Assembly: GCA_004154925.1 (NCBI GenBank)
Contig: QJNS01000698.1
Location: 1-64,000 of the forward strand
From: Monosporascus cannonballus
Taxonomy: Eukaryota; Ascomycota; Sordariomycetes; Xylariales
DNA length: 64,000 nucleotides
Reading direction: 5' to 3'
Below the pieces are notes generated by a model. It was not told where the DNA came from, made no database searches, and worked only from the letters and a program-made list of their open reading frames with translations. Positions 32,259-44,410 of the stretch are shown here, piece by piece. Within the stretch, counting starts at the first letter, position 1, and the number at the start of each line of letters is the position of its first letter. Both the position numbers and the translations under genes were made by a program.

Positions 32259-32954
32259 ATGACATAACAGCAAATAATAAATATAATTTTAATCAAACAT
32301 AATTATAAGCTATTTTTAGAGGTTTCTTAAGGTTTTAAAAAAGCCGTTTCGTACTAACCTAGTATAATATTTCGAAGTATCTTCATAAAATAGGTAAAGA
32401 TATTATAAAAATAAAGATATTAGAAAAAAATAAGGTACTTTTTTAATTTTAATAGAAAAACAAGAATGATAAAAAATTAAAAAATTAAAAAATTAAAAAT
32501 TTAATATAAAATAAAATAAATATTAGATCTGCAATAAAACTATGTTACTAAGAAAGCTTAACCGTTTTAGAAAATGTTACGTTATTTAGTACTTATAACG
32601 TGACTATTTCATTTCTGAAAAACAAAGAAATAATATATTATTAGACGCATTATCGGTATATCAAAATTAGAGTTCGATTATATTAATTGAAGAAAATAAA
32701 GTATTTAAAACCGGAAATAATATCTTTATTTATAAAATATAACGTTCTTAAAAAAAGTTAAACACATTAATAATAATTTTAATTAGCTTCACAAAATGCA
32801 TTTTTATAAAAACACAGGTTTTTTTACAAATAATATAATTGCTAAATAGAAAAGTAATCATATTAAAGGATAATAAAAGAATATTATTAATAAGCTAATA
32901 CAGATTTTTCTTTTTAATCTTTTCTAATAATCGATATTAACAAAATATAGACTA

Positions 32955-33067
32955 TGTTACGGCACGAGAAGAAAAGCATAACCATTATACTACTAAAGTG
33001 GAACATTGTCAGCTCGAGTACTGACTGCCGTGTTCTGCTCTATATATCTACTAGGTGCTACTTAACA
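32955..33067. repeat. GC-richer islet bounded by TGTTA...TAACA, possible short solo LTR
   Basis: This is a 113-bp segment of near-normal composition in an AT desert, beginning TGTTACGGCACGAG and ending GCTACTTAACA. Inverted TGTTA/TAACA ends resemble short LTR termini. No target duplication was found and there is no second copy in the window. Confidence 0.3.
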
Positions 33068-34018
33068 CTGTGATAGGATGTTAAGGAAAAAACTTGACGA
33101 TTTATCTAGAAGCTGAGAAAAGAAAAAAGCGATATATGGTAATAGGATGTAATATAATAAATAAGAAAGTTATTTATTAAATAAAAAGAATAAATACGAT
33201 AATATAAAGAAAAAAACATTTCAATTCCAAACTTAATTATGAAGGTAAAAAGAATAAATAATGAAATCAGATTTAAATAAAAATATTAAAAAACTTTAAT
33301 AAAGTTAAAAACGAAATAAAAACACGGTTATTTTTTAAAAACGCTGTAAAATGGCAAAATAGAGAAAAATTAAAAAAAGTTTACAAAAAGAGTTTATTAT
33401 ACGACGATAAAAGTTACGACCGACTTACTATTTTAAATACATAAACAAAAATGTATTAATTTACCGTAATAATAAATTAGAAGATTTTTAAACAAAATAT
33501 ATTGTATTTGGTTTTGGTAGTAAATTTAAAATACTATCAGAATGTAAATTAAAAGTTTATATTATAGAAAATATCAAGAGTGATGTATATATTTACGATA
33601 ATGTAGAAGCTATACGTAAACTTATAAGTTTAGAAATTCCAGAATAAAGATAACATTAGATAGTAAATATCTATACTTTTTTATTAAAGAATTAAGAAAT
33701 AATTGTTCAATGTATTAGAATTATAATCATAGAAACAATACGACAATATTAAAGACCAATTTAAAATTTGCCCTTTCTTCTTAAAAGAGAAATAAACAAC
33801 TGCTTATAAAACAATTACCCCGTAACAACCTCGTAATTATTGAGTGAAAATAAAATATAAAATTCTCAATGTCTGCTTAATAATATATATATTTCCTTAA
33901 GATTTAATAAAACTCTTTTGTTTTTAAGAGTTTACTTTAAAAAGCTTTTAAAAACCCGGTTTATTATATATTATAATTAATAAATTATTCCAATTAAACG
34001 GTTTTGATAATTCTATAC

Positions 34019-34353
34019 TGTGACGAGCTAGGGGGTTTAACCAACTATTAAATCTTGGTCGTACGGGTTTATGTTGCCAGGAGTATCGTGGGAATCTGAA
34101 CAATAGATACAGTAATCGTGTCACGTCTCGTAATACCAAGGGTGCCTTGGGTAACGATATTGTATTGCAAGCTGGTGCTATCTAGACTATGGAAATAATG
34201 AGCGTCTTATACTTAATTCTTTCAACTTGTCGAAACTGGCTCTATAGGCTCTACGATCGATCCTGTCCAGCCGTCACGTGACTTGACCCACATGGCTTAG
34301 TCATTTTCCTGTTGCGACCGTTTCCCGAGGCCGCAGCTTGTTAGGTCATAACA
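34019..34353 (-). repeat. solo LTR with perfect 5-bp target duplication
   Basis: This 335-bp LTR of the chromovirus family lies in reverse orientation. Read on the minus strand it runs TGTTATGACC...CTCGTCACA. It is flanked by TATAC on both sides (34014-34018 and 34354-34358). It has much higher GC than the LTRs at 30012-30392 or 51873-52261, so it was little affected by RIP. An isolated LTR with TSD implies LTR-LTR recombination that removed the internal part. Confidence 0.9.
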
Positions 34354-35292
34354 TATACCAAGTAAAACAATTTATAATTCCTATTAAAATATAATCTATA
34401 GAATATTTTTATATAAATAATATATTTAAAAGGTTGTACAAGACGGTAATTAAAATACCGTATATTCTATCATTAAAAAGTCTTTATAATCTTTGAACAT
34501 ATTATTTTTAGCATTAATATATTTCGTTTCTTAAACCTAGTTTCTTTTTTATTATTTTTATAATCGCCGATATATTCTCTATTATATATTCTTAATCAAT
34601 ATATTATTCAGAATTTACTAAAAGAAATTTCATATTTTCGTTATTAATTAATACAGAAACCAATTCTTTTTTATATTCCTCTTTTATTTCGATTTCTGTT
34701 GTTTTCGATATAGCTTTTAACGAACTTCTTTAAAATCTTTAAAATATAAACATTTTTAAATAAAATAAGTATTTATTTTATAACTATTTCTTCATAACTT
34801 TCTTCGCTTTATTAAGAGCTGTTTTTAAACTCGTTCATAAAATTGCGTATTGTTATTATATCAAAATTATAATTCAAATACTAACTTATTATTATACAGT
34901 TAGTAACGTTTTGGAAAATACAATAAATACGTTATATTCCGAAATGATAATAGGGATATTTCAAAGATATGTTGCATGTTTTATCATTATTAGAAAATAT
35001 TATTATTAATTTATAATAATAAATTCTATATTTCCGTATATGTTTATATTCAATTTTGCCGCAACATTTTAAAGATTTATTTAAACTGAAATTATAACCG
35101 AAATTGAAATCCAAGTTGTTAATTAAATTTATATTATTAAAAGAAACAATATTTTCTGTGTATTTTGTTAAATTCGTTTTTTATTTATATAATGTAAAAA
35201 GCGAAGAAATTTATATTCGTATATATTCAAAATATAATAAATGTTTTTTATATATGTCAGTGAAATATAAGTTTTTTCGTTACAGCTTTATA

Positions 35293-37161
35293 ACGTATTA
35301 CATAAGCTTGTAACTTAAAAAAGCTTGCGACTTATTTTTGTTCATATTTCGATTATTAACTTTAAATATAAATTATTTAATATTAATAATATAGAACGTT
35401 TTATAAAGGAAATAAGAATATATATAATTATTTAGGCGAAAAAACGTAACCTGAAATTTAATTATAAAAAGCTTAATACGATATATGATATTGTTATAAT
35501 AACCTTCAAAGCTTAATCTTACGGTAAATACGTCCGAGCCGATATTATCCCTAATTTGCGAAAACTGATGCCGACCGAAAAAGAATCGATTGTCGAATGG
35601 ATCTTTGACCTAGATACGCGAGCGTTTCCTGTCCGGCGTTAATACGTTAAAGATATAGCGAATTTGCTGTTTGTATTACGTATTGCGAGACGCGTTAGGG
35701 TTAATTGAGTGTCTAACTTTGTTAGACGGTAAGAAAAACTTAAAATACGTCCAAATCAAATAATAAATTACTAAAAGGTTTTATATAAAAATCTAATAGT
35801 ATTTCGGAAATAATTTAAGTTTATTTAGATTATAATTGCGAAATATAATATCGTAAAGGAGAATATTTATAATTTTGAGGAAATAAAACTTTTAATAAGG
35901 TTTTTTATAATAATAAATATGGTTATTATTAGCGTTAAAAAGCGTAAAAAGTTTCGATAGGACCAGCAAAGAAATCGGGAATGGTTTACGATAATATAAG
36001 CCGTTAACTTTTAAGGCTGAACTTTACCTTTATTTATTATTTTTACCGAGAAAAACTATTTTTTTGCTAATTTGCCGATAACTCATTTTTATCCGACTGG
36101 AGGTTTATTATAAGCGAAAATAATTAAATAACAAATAAATTAGCTATAAAATGTATTAAGTAGTTTAACAAATATATTAAAATGTATACTAAAAATTCGA
36201 AACGTTTTTTGTCCTTAACGGTTATAGAAACTATTTTTTAATCGGAATTTAAAAAATACTGCCAAATTAATATTATTATTATATTGTATATGCCTATTTA
36301 TTCTTTTTATCGGTTTTAACTTTTTAACCTTTCTTATCTTTTCGTATTAAAACGTACGTATTTGTTTTATATCGAAAATCTTATACGGCGGCACGTTATC
36401 TATATTACTAAAGAAATTTTTATTGCTGGCTTCCGTAATACGTTTAAAGCTATTATAACAATTGATAATATTAAATCTGGATTAGAAAAACTAGAATTTG
36501 TTTTATTTGATCCTTATTGCATTTTTCCGAATTAAAAGTTCCAAATATATATATACTAATTATGTCGCCGCTTATTTTTATTAATTTAGTTATTTTCCTA
36601 CCTATAAAAATCTCTGAAAATATTGCTGAAAAATTCGACGAGGACGTTATTTGAAAAGAAAAATCAAAAACTATTACGGTAGCTCGTTAATAAAGATAAT
36701 TGAATTAGTTAACTTTTTAACAAAAACTAATTGAATGCTTTTATATAAATTTGCTTTTTTTTTTTAAAAAAAACGGTTATTTATACAAAACGAACCATAT
36801 CCATAGTAAATGTCGAAGGCCAAAAAATATACGGCTTTAAGAAAAAGAAATACTTATTATAAAAGAAATATAAATTCTTATAATTACGAAAAAAAGATAA
36901 TAATAAATAATTACAACTAATAACGGCTAAAAGTAGTTATAGTAAAAGGACTTAGGCGAAGGATTAGAAATATAGCGTTTGCGACAAGCTGGAACATAAT
37001 GCGCATATATGCGAAAAGGAGATAAAGACGACCAGCAATAAAAAATACGAATAATTTGAATTAATTTGATATGTTGTAATTAATTAATTTGAATTTCATA
37101 TTGCGACGTGCAAAAAAAAGAAATCGCGAGCTTGTTTAAGTCGCGAGCTTATGTAATACGT
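35293..37161 (+). mobile_element. Fot1/pogo-type DNA transposon (copy 2) with clear TIRs
   Basis: The element is 1869 bp and flanked by TA (35291-35292 and 37162-37163), the expected target duplication. TIRs of about 41 bp have left ACGTATTACATAAGCTTGTA and right, reverse complemented, ACGTATTACATAAGCTCGCG. The subterminal word GCTTGCGACTT/GCTCGCGACTT occurs twice per end. The interior encodes a pogo-family transposase relic described separately. It is mutated in the RIP manner but less than copy 1. Confidence 0.92.
35540..37080 (+). pseudogene. Fot1/pogo transposase relic with C-terminal zinc knuckle
   Basis: Plus-strand blocks follow the pogo/Fot1 transposase order. EKESIVEWIFDLDTRAFPVR (about 35578) is the second helix-turn-helix of the CENP-B-like DNA-binding region, followed by VSNFVRR near 35710. 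IIAKYNIVKENIYNF-E (about 35828) is the DIYNFDETGF block with the first catalytic Asp. NREWFTII near 35970 corresponds to RExVTVI, and TLPLFIIFTEKNYFFA to the LPPFIIFAGK block. A later segment reads GFRNTFKAIITIDNIKSGLE near 36426. At about 36971-37012 a CX2CX4HX4C knuckle reads YSVCDKLEHNAHIC, its first Cys turned to Tyr by TGT-to-TAT. Many stops make it non-functional. The DDE domain is DDD in this family, but the later two Asp residues could not be placed with certainty. Confidence 0.85.
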
Positions 37162-37163
37162 TA

Positions 37164-40100
37164 CAGCAATATTTAATTTATTCGTTATTATTTCGATATT
37201 AACTTCTTTGCGGATAATGCGAATACTTTCTAAATCTATTATTCGGAATTCTTGCCGCCTATTAGTATTATTATTCCGAATTTATAATATGTGTTTTATA
37301 ATATTTTTAAAAAAATCAAGTAAATATAAAATATTCGTGAAATTTAAAAATAAGTCTTTAACAACTGTTTCGTTTTAATTATTGTTAGATTTTGGTCCAA
37401 AAAATTAAATATATAATTAATAGTATTAAGTAATACTTTACCGTTTTCTTGAAATAATCATAAGAATATAATTAAAAACGCTAAACCAAATATCGATAAC
37501 GCTTAAAAGTTTTACAATAATTAGGTAGTTCTGGTTTCGATATTATTATAAATTAAAATTAAATTCTATTGTAGGGTAGCCGATATATTACATAACATTT
37601 ATTATAACATCACTATATTTAGAGTTTCGATAGTGTCGATTTTTTAATAAAAAATAAATAAACTTTAATGCTACAATTCCTTAATTATATTGTATACTTT
37701 AGATATTTCTTTTTATGTGCTTTTATTTTCATATTTTAATAATAATTTATGCTATATAATAATATTTTTAATTTGTAATTGTACAATTCTTAAGTATTTG
37801 TCTCGAAAAAAGTATCTTTATTTTATATAATATTATTTATTATTTTAATATTTTCGATAGATTAAAACTGCTTTTATTTTTTAACTGCTTTTGTTTTTAT
37901 ATTTTACATTAAGCTTATTATTTTTATATTAGGTAGTTAATAATAATAATAATAAAACAATATAAACCTGATTATATAAAAATAAAAATCGGAATTAGCA
38001 AGTTAATTTTAAAATTATAATCTTTATTATTTAAATTGGTTTAATATATTTATCCGCCAGATTTTATTAAATCTTTCTTAAATAATATATTTAACATTAA
38101 TATTTATTCCTTTTGTATTTCGAAATATCTTTGTAAAATTAAATTTTTATAATATTGTTATATATTTTTTAAGTTTTTGAAAATAATTATGAGAACATGT
38201 TTTATTATAGACACCTTTTATTTAGTGTTTATTTTTATAGACTTTTAATCATTGTATTATAAAAAAATAGGTTTATATTTATAATTATTTTTGTAAATAT
38301 GTCAACTAATATTATATTAATTATTAAGTTGTACCTCGGAGCATATGTAACTTATATTATAAATATATATAATATTTAATTTAATTAATTTAAATTATCG
38401 AGTCATTATAAAGTATATTTTAAAAATTGTTTTGAATGTTTGGTTTGTTTACATAGTTATAAATTGAAAAAATATGTTTCAAACGCGTGAAATCATAAAT
38501 AATATATAAGAGATTTTCGAAAAGTTGTTTAAAAATATAGTGTTTTAAATGAAATTTCTAATATTAAAATTAAATGACTAATAAAATTTATGATTAAATT
38601 ATATTTCAATTGAGCAATTTATATCAAATTTTGTTGCTGTAATATTCTAATAAATATAATATTTTATTATATATTTAATAACGAAATCAACTTTATGTCT
38701 TTTTTTCCGTTATAGGACAATATAAGTAACGGCAAGCTCGTAATAAAATATATATTAACTTTTTTTATATAAACGGTCTGGAACTAATAATGCAACGAAC
38801 ATTTCGTAAAGTTGATGTAATGCTGTCTGAAATTTGTCATATTTAATAGAACTTTTAATAAGATTTTAACATCTCGTTTTTGCTTTTTTTAAAAATAATT
38901 TCGCATTCATTATTTATAGATTTTTATAAAGATATAAAAACTTATTAAACAGATATTATAGTATTAAGTAACAAATCGTTTATATAAATGCGAGTTATAT
39001 AATATATAAAGTGCGTTCTATATTTTTAAAAATTATTATTTATTTCGATATACTGTAATTACTTATTTATATCAGGTTTTGTCAATTATTTTACTTTTTT
39101 AAATTTTATTAAAGGTGGCTTAACACTTTTAATATATTTTAAAAATTGAAATAATCACTAGGTGTTTTTTCGGTTTTTATACAGTTTTTATAACGGTATT
39201 AACATGGTATTACTGTAGAATATATAATCTGAAATGTAAAATTTCAATTTATATATATTTTGCATTTACACATATATATTTCTGAGTATTCTTTTCGAAC
39301 GTATATATTTTCTGTTAGTAAAATATTTGGAATTTTAATAACAAAGTTATATATATTTACAATTCTGATATTTAGTGAAAAAGCTTTATTTTCAGCAATT
39401 CTCGTATTATTTCAATATTATTTTGTAAGGTTTTTTTGTATTCGTTATTTTCTAGAAAATCAAAATTCTCGTAATAAATTACGAATTAAATATTTTTATG
39501 ACGACCGGAGCGTAATAACAGAATATATCATAATGAAGCTATTTCGTTATTCTAATTACTTTCGATTAATAATTATTTTATTTTTAATTGCTAAAAAGAA
39601 ACATAATTTACAATACGTTTAACTGTATATTATAAGTAACTTAAAAAATAACGTTATTATTCGACGGTATTTACTATAATTAATAATCTCTTATTTCCTA
39701 GAGCATGTTAGGGTTTTTCTAACACTATTTTCGGAAGTATAAATATTATAAAATATTAATGAATTTTATTTATTAATATATCTTTATTTTAATAATATTG
39801 CTAGACGTATTGATTTTGGTTGCGATAAATAAGGACAAATTATAATTTTGCAATGTTCTAATTGCTCTAAATTTATTTAACATATCTTAAACGGTATTCT
39901 GTATAGAAAAGAATTGCATAAAAATTTGAACATTTCTGCTACATCGACTTGTTAATAATATAAATATATTGATATAATTGTTGATAAAACTTCGATCAAA
40001 TCGTATAAAACTTAAGAACAAAATGTAAATATTATAAATATTGTTCGATAATTGTTTGATATTAATAATTTTGATATAACCTTTTTTATTTTAAGATTAT

Positions 40101-43100
40101 TCCGTAGAATTGAAACCGTTTAAAAGAGTTTAAATTTGTATAATATAAATATGTAAGTATATTTATTTACAACCTTTTTTAACCTGTTTAATATGTCGCC
40201 AATATATTATTTATCTTTTATTAAACTTTTAAGATATATTTATATATAGTCGAAATAAATTATATAAATCCTAAATATAAAGTCAGTTAATATTTGATAA
40301 TATATTTTTAAAATATAATTAATTTAATAACAACTAAAACAGGTTTATTAAAGATTTAAACCAATGTTACTTTGTTTTAAAACCGAGTTTTTATTTATCA
40401 TCTTTTTAATATGTATTTAATAATACCTATTCTTTAAATCTAAGTTCATATATATATAAACAGTTATTAAATACTTTAAGACCTTATGTGTTTGAAATAC
40501 CGATATAACATTTTAATAGGTTATTCAATTAAGCAGTTTATAATTACTATAAAAACTAATATATTGTTTTCTTTTATTACGTTTAATTCTTTTTAAATTC
40601 TTTCAGTTTCTTTTTCTAAAATAAGTAAAAAAGACCTTCCAAAAGCTTTTTTTATTGAATAAATTTTATATATATATTTCAATATTGCGATAATTTCACG
40701 ATTCTTTCTTAAAAAGTGTTAATAAATTTATGATAATATTCCTTTGGATCTTTTGTATATTTTGTCTATATAAATCTTATATTATTCTCATTTAGTAATA
40801 AGGGTAAAATAATTATTATAGTAAGACTAAAGATATTATTTCGTAATTTCTTTCTTATATTAAGAAACTCAGTATCTTTAAGTTCTAATCGATATATATA
40901 TTTGAGTTATCATTAATTAATAACAAGCTTCATTTTGCGAAATTATAAAAATCAGAATATAGTATTCGATTGCATTATTCTGACGATGATAAAACAGTAT
41001 ATTTTTGAATTTTATAATATTAAATATCTTGTTGTATCAGTTCATAAACTAATATATGGATATATTAGAATAAAAATATTTAAGTAAAGTTGTAATTTTA
41101 ATGTACGCTTTAAACTAAATAAGTGAAATTTTTAAAAGTTTTTATAACCTCTTATTTTAGAATTTACTCTTTAATCTTTTTAATTACAAAATGTTATTAA
41201 TTAAACTTTTTATTATTTCTCGAAAGAATAAACAATACTTAATGAAAATCCTTCTCTTTATTATTAAAGATTCTATATGACGTTTATATTAAAATAAAGT
41301 GAAGATTTCTATTAGATAATTCGTTCGAATAGAATGATTTTCTCCATAGCCGAAATTTATCGTTTTAAAATAACAGTAAAGAATATTTTTAACGTAGCAA
41401 TGGCATATATATTCTCGTAGTATACTTATTATATTCTAATATTTTTGAAAATATTCGAGGCTATAACAATGATCTGTTTATATTTTAAATAATCTTTTTA
41501 GAATTCGTTAACACCGGTTTATACAATATACTTGTATTTGTCATGAAATTGCAATTTTATAACGATTATTTATTTTGACGTAAATATTAAATTTTGAAAG
41601 AATATTCGTTAATTAATGCTATAATAAAAAGATTTAAAATAGAAATTAGCAATATTACATTTGTATTTAAATTTCTATATATATATTAAATCTTACACCT
41701 TATGCAGAGTAATTATATTTACGTAATTAATTATATAGAACTATAATTATATTATAAATTAACTTATTATAAACATAGGACTTTGTATCTGTAAAAATAT
41801 AAGAACAATATATTTATATCATGAATATGAGAATTTGAAAGATTTAATTCAGTTATTAATATATTCAATTAAATTGAGCTTAGAAAACCGCACATTATTG
41901 GAATATATTTTCAAATTATCTTCCTTTATTTATAAAGTAAAATAAACACTTTATAATTCATTTTTCGTAATATTATTAATGCGCTATAATACTTACCAAA
42001 TATTTGCTAAAATATTAAATATAATATATATTAGCCTATAATGTATTTTATACATTTAAAAAATATGTTATTCATTCTCGAGCATAATATTTCATACTAT
42101 TATAAAATTTATATAAGTTACGAAAACTCATATTTAATATTATGAATTTAATATAGGTTTAAGTGATATATTTTCTTATATTTTATTAATTTTTAATTCT
42201 TTTCTAATAAATAACGTAAATATTTTGAGGTTGGAATAAATAAAAGATATCAAGTTTCTGAACAATTTAATTTTTGAAAATTCCTTAATAAAACTATATA
42301 AAAAGCTCGTTTTAGCGTTATTAAAAACGCATAATATAATATTAAATTATTAAATTTTACATTTTAATTATAAACGTTATTACATTTCTATAACGAAATT
42401 TTAACGATATCGTTATTCTTTTAAATACTCGTTTTCGTAATTTAATATTCGAAATTATTTTTTTATATTTACTGAAAACCTGTCGAACTTTAAACAAGAT
42501 AAATTTAAATTTGAAAATTTATGTAAGTTCCGCACTAAAAAATCCACTTTATTGCTATATAAATTTTTAATTATATCTTTCACGATTTAAAGTTTAATTG
42601 AAATCATAAAGCTTTAATTTATTTAATATTTTAGTGTTAATAAAAGAAATTACGAATATGTTAAAGGCCCATTAAATATTTGCTCATTTTCTCTAAAAGG
42701 AGGGTAAGTAATTATTTACAAAGTAATTACACTATAAAAATCTCGTGGTTATGAGATAAAGATAAAATATAAACTGCTTAGCGTCTCCTTAGTAATATAT
42801 ATATTCCGTTAGTCGTTAATAATAATTTACCAAAATTGACATTCTTTTAAAATATGTTTTGTGATTAACTTGGAAACCACCAGGTAAAATATATTTAGTT
42901 TTAATCGCCAACTCACTAAAGGCAAAAAGATCTTAATATTAAATTCAATAAAATAACAAATATAGATAAAAATACATAATAAATATTTTATATTGTATAA
43001 AAATACAAATCAAAGACAACAAAGGCTTAAAGATATACGAGATATTGTAGTTATTATTAAGGCAAAGTTTAGATATATATATAACGATTTTGAATATTAA

Positions 43101-43399
43101 ATTAAAAATAAGCTCATTAAATTAATGTACTACTATTATATTTTGAATATTGATAAATATTAAGTAAGAATAGTAAAACGAAACAATAAAATATAATATA
43201 TTTACTTCTGGAATAATTCTTTTCCAAGAATATATTTTTTACATTTCATTAAATTTATTACCTAAACGTCAATAAATTACGAAGTTGATGAGACTATCTA
43301 GACAATAAGTTTTAAAAAGAATAGATTTAACTTTTTAAGTTGTTTCGTTAAATGTTAAATTTTTGTATACTCAAAAGAAAACCAGAAAAATTATTAATA
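37164..43399. other. AT-rich stretch, nothing recognised
   Basis: Over 6 kb of extreme AT composition. The longest open frame (120 codons, 39260-39622) has the Phe/Ile/Tyr/Lys bias expected from random AT sequence and no motif. Occasional CG-containing words suggest RIP-mutated repeats too decayed to name. Confidence 0.5.
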
Positions 43400-44240
43400 G
43401 TTGTAAATTACCGGTAGCGGAATAATACTACTATTAAAAATCGCATATGTTTATTTTTAAGTACAGAAATAAAAATCGTTTTTATAAAAGTAAATAACTC
43501 ACAACTTTACTAGGATTACAAACGAATATAAATGTAAAATAATCATTAAAACAACGTCCGAATTACGCGAATATTTAATTACATTAGTAGAATTTACGAA
43601 CGTATTAGTAATATTTCAAAAGATAATTAATTATATATCAAAATCGCTGAATAATACATTTATATATCATTTTCATAATAATGTTACTTATTCAAAGCTA
43701 AACAAGCGTAAATAGATTTATAATATCTTTGAAATTGTATATATCGTAAAGCTTTTAATTAATGTCATAAAAAAGCAATTCTTTGCGTAAAAAATGTGAT
43801 ATTTAGAATATATTATTACCTTATAATATATTACGATCAACTCAAAGAAAAGTGTTGTAGTTAAGAAGTAGGAAGAATTTATTATGTTGAAAAAAGTATA
43901 AGTATTTTTGTTATTCGTTTAATATTATTAAAGGTTTATTGAGAAATTTAGTAAAATAATTATATATAATAAACTTAATAATATACGAAAGAGATATCGA
44001 TAAAAGTTATAAGTCGAGGAATATTTCAAAAATATTAAATTGTAATTATGATTAAAGTAATACCAGTTAAATAAAACATTAAATACTTAATTAAATTAAA
44101 ACTATCATATACGATTATTTATTAAGTATAATATTGAGGTCCTAAGATAATTAAGATAATTCTTATCTTATCGCGTTCTATTTTGAAAAATTAAAAAAAG
44201 AAAACTGAATTGTGTAATATTCGATAAAAGATATATATTT
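43400..44240 (+). pseudogene. Ty3/gypsy reverse transcriptase and RNase H fragment
   Basis: The order of blocks is collinear with chromovirus A at about 9650-10330. NYR-RNNTTIKNR near 43408 corresponds to DYRxLNxITIKNR, and VEFTNVLVIFQKIINYISKS near 43590 to FTNAxxTFQxMIN. Then come YHFHNNV in place of the YxDD region, LLINVIKKQFFA-KM-YLEYII (lock of the RT thumb) and a GFANYYRxFI remnant, FV-YY-RFIEKFSKIIIY, near 43916. Stops and amino-acid drift are severe. No LTRs were found next to it. Confidence 0.75.
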
Positions 44241-44274
44241 TGTATTACATTCTTTCTAAATATATACGAGATAA

Positions 44275-44410
44275 CGAGAGTGCGACGCTGACCACAATAC
44301 CAAAAGGTCGGCAATTTCAAACCCCAATTGAGATTTGGACACTGTAATCCACCTTATGAGGACTAGCTGAACATATCATCACAAGATAGATATTTGCTTG
44401 ACTAAAATCC
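44275..44410. other. GC-richer islet with tRNA-like A-box on the minus strand
   Basis: About 130 bp of near-normal composition lie in an AT desert. Read on the minus strand it contains TTTTGGTATTGTGGTCAGC followed by GTCGCACTCTCG, which resembles the 5' half (D arm, start of anticodon arm) of a eukaryotic tRNA. No matching 3' half follows: the next bases are AT-rich. It is preceded by GGGGTTTGAAATT, reminiscent of a B-box but in the wrong order for the same tRNA. A functional tRNA gene is not supported. Confidence 0.25.

Larger units (their letters stand above)
30647..34018. other. AT-rich stretch, nothing recognised apart from listed repeats
   Basis: Sequence is almost entirely A/T with stops in all frames. 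A 13-bp tandem repeat and a GC-richer islet inside it are listed separately. I see no gene, RNA gene or transposon domain that can be supported. Confidence 0.5.

Noticed and set aside
33290..33660. Possible copia-type Gag/protease remnant
   Set aside because: A few words hint at a copia protease neighbourhood, but no catalytic motif or LTR pair could be found, so the reading is not better than chance.
39260..39622. 120-codon plus frame in the AT desert
   Set aside because: It has a composition of Phe, Ile, Tyr, Lys and Ser expected by chance from AT-rich DNA, and no motif or conserved pattern.
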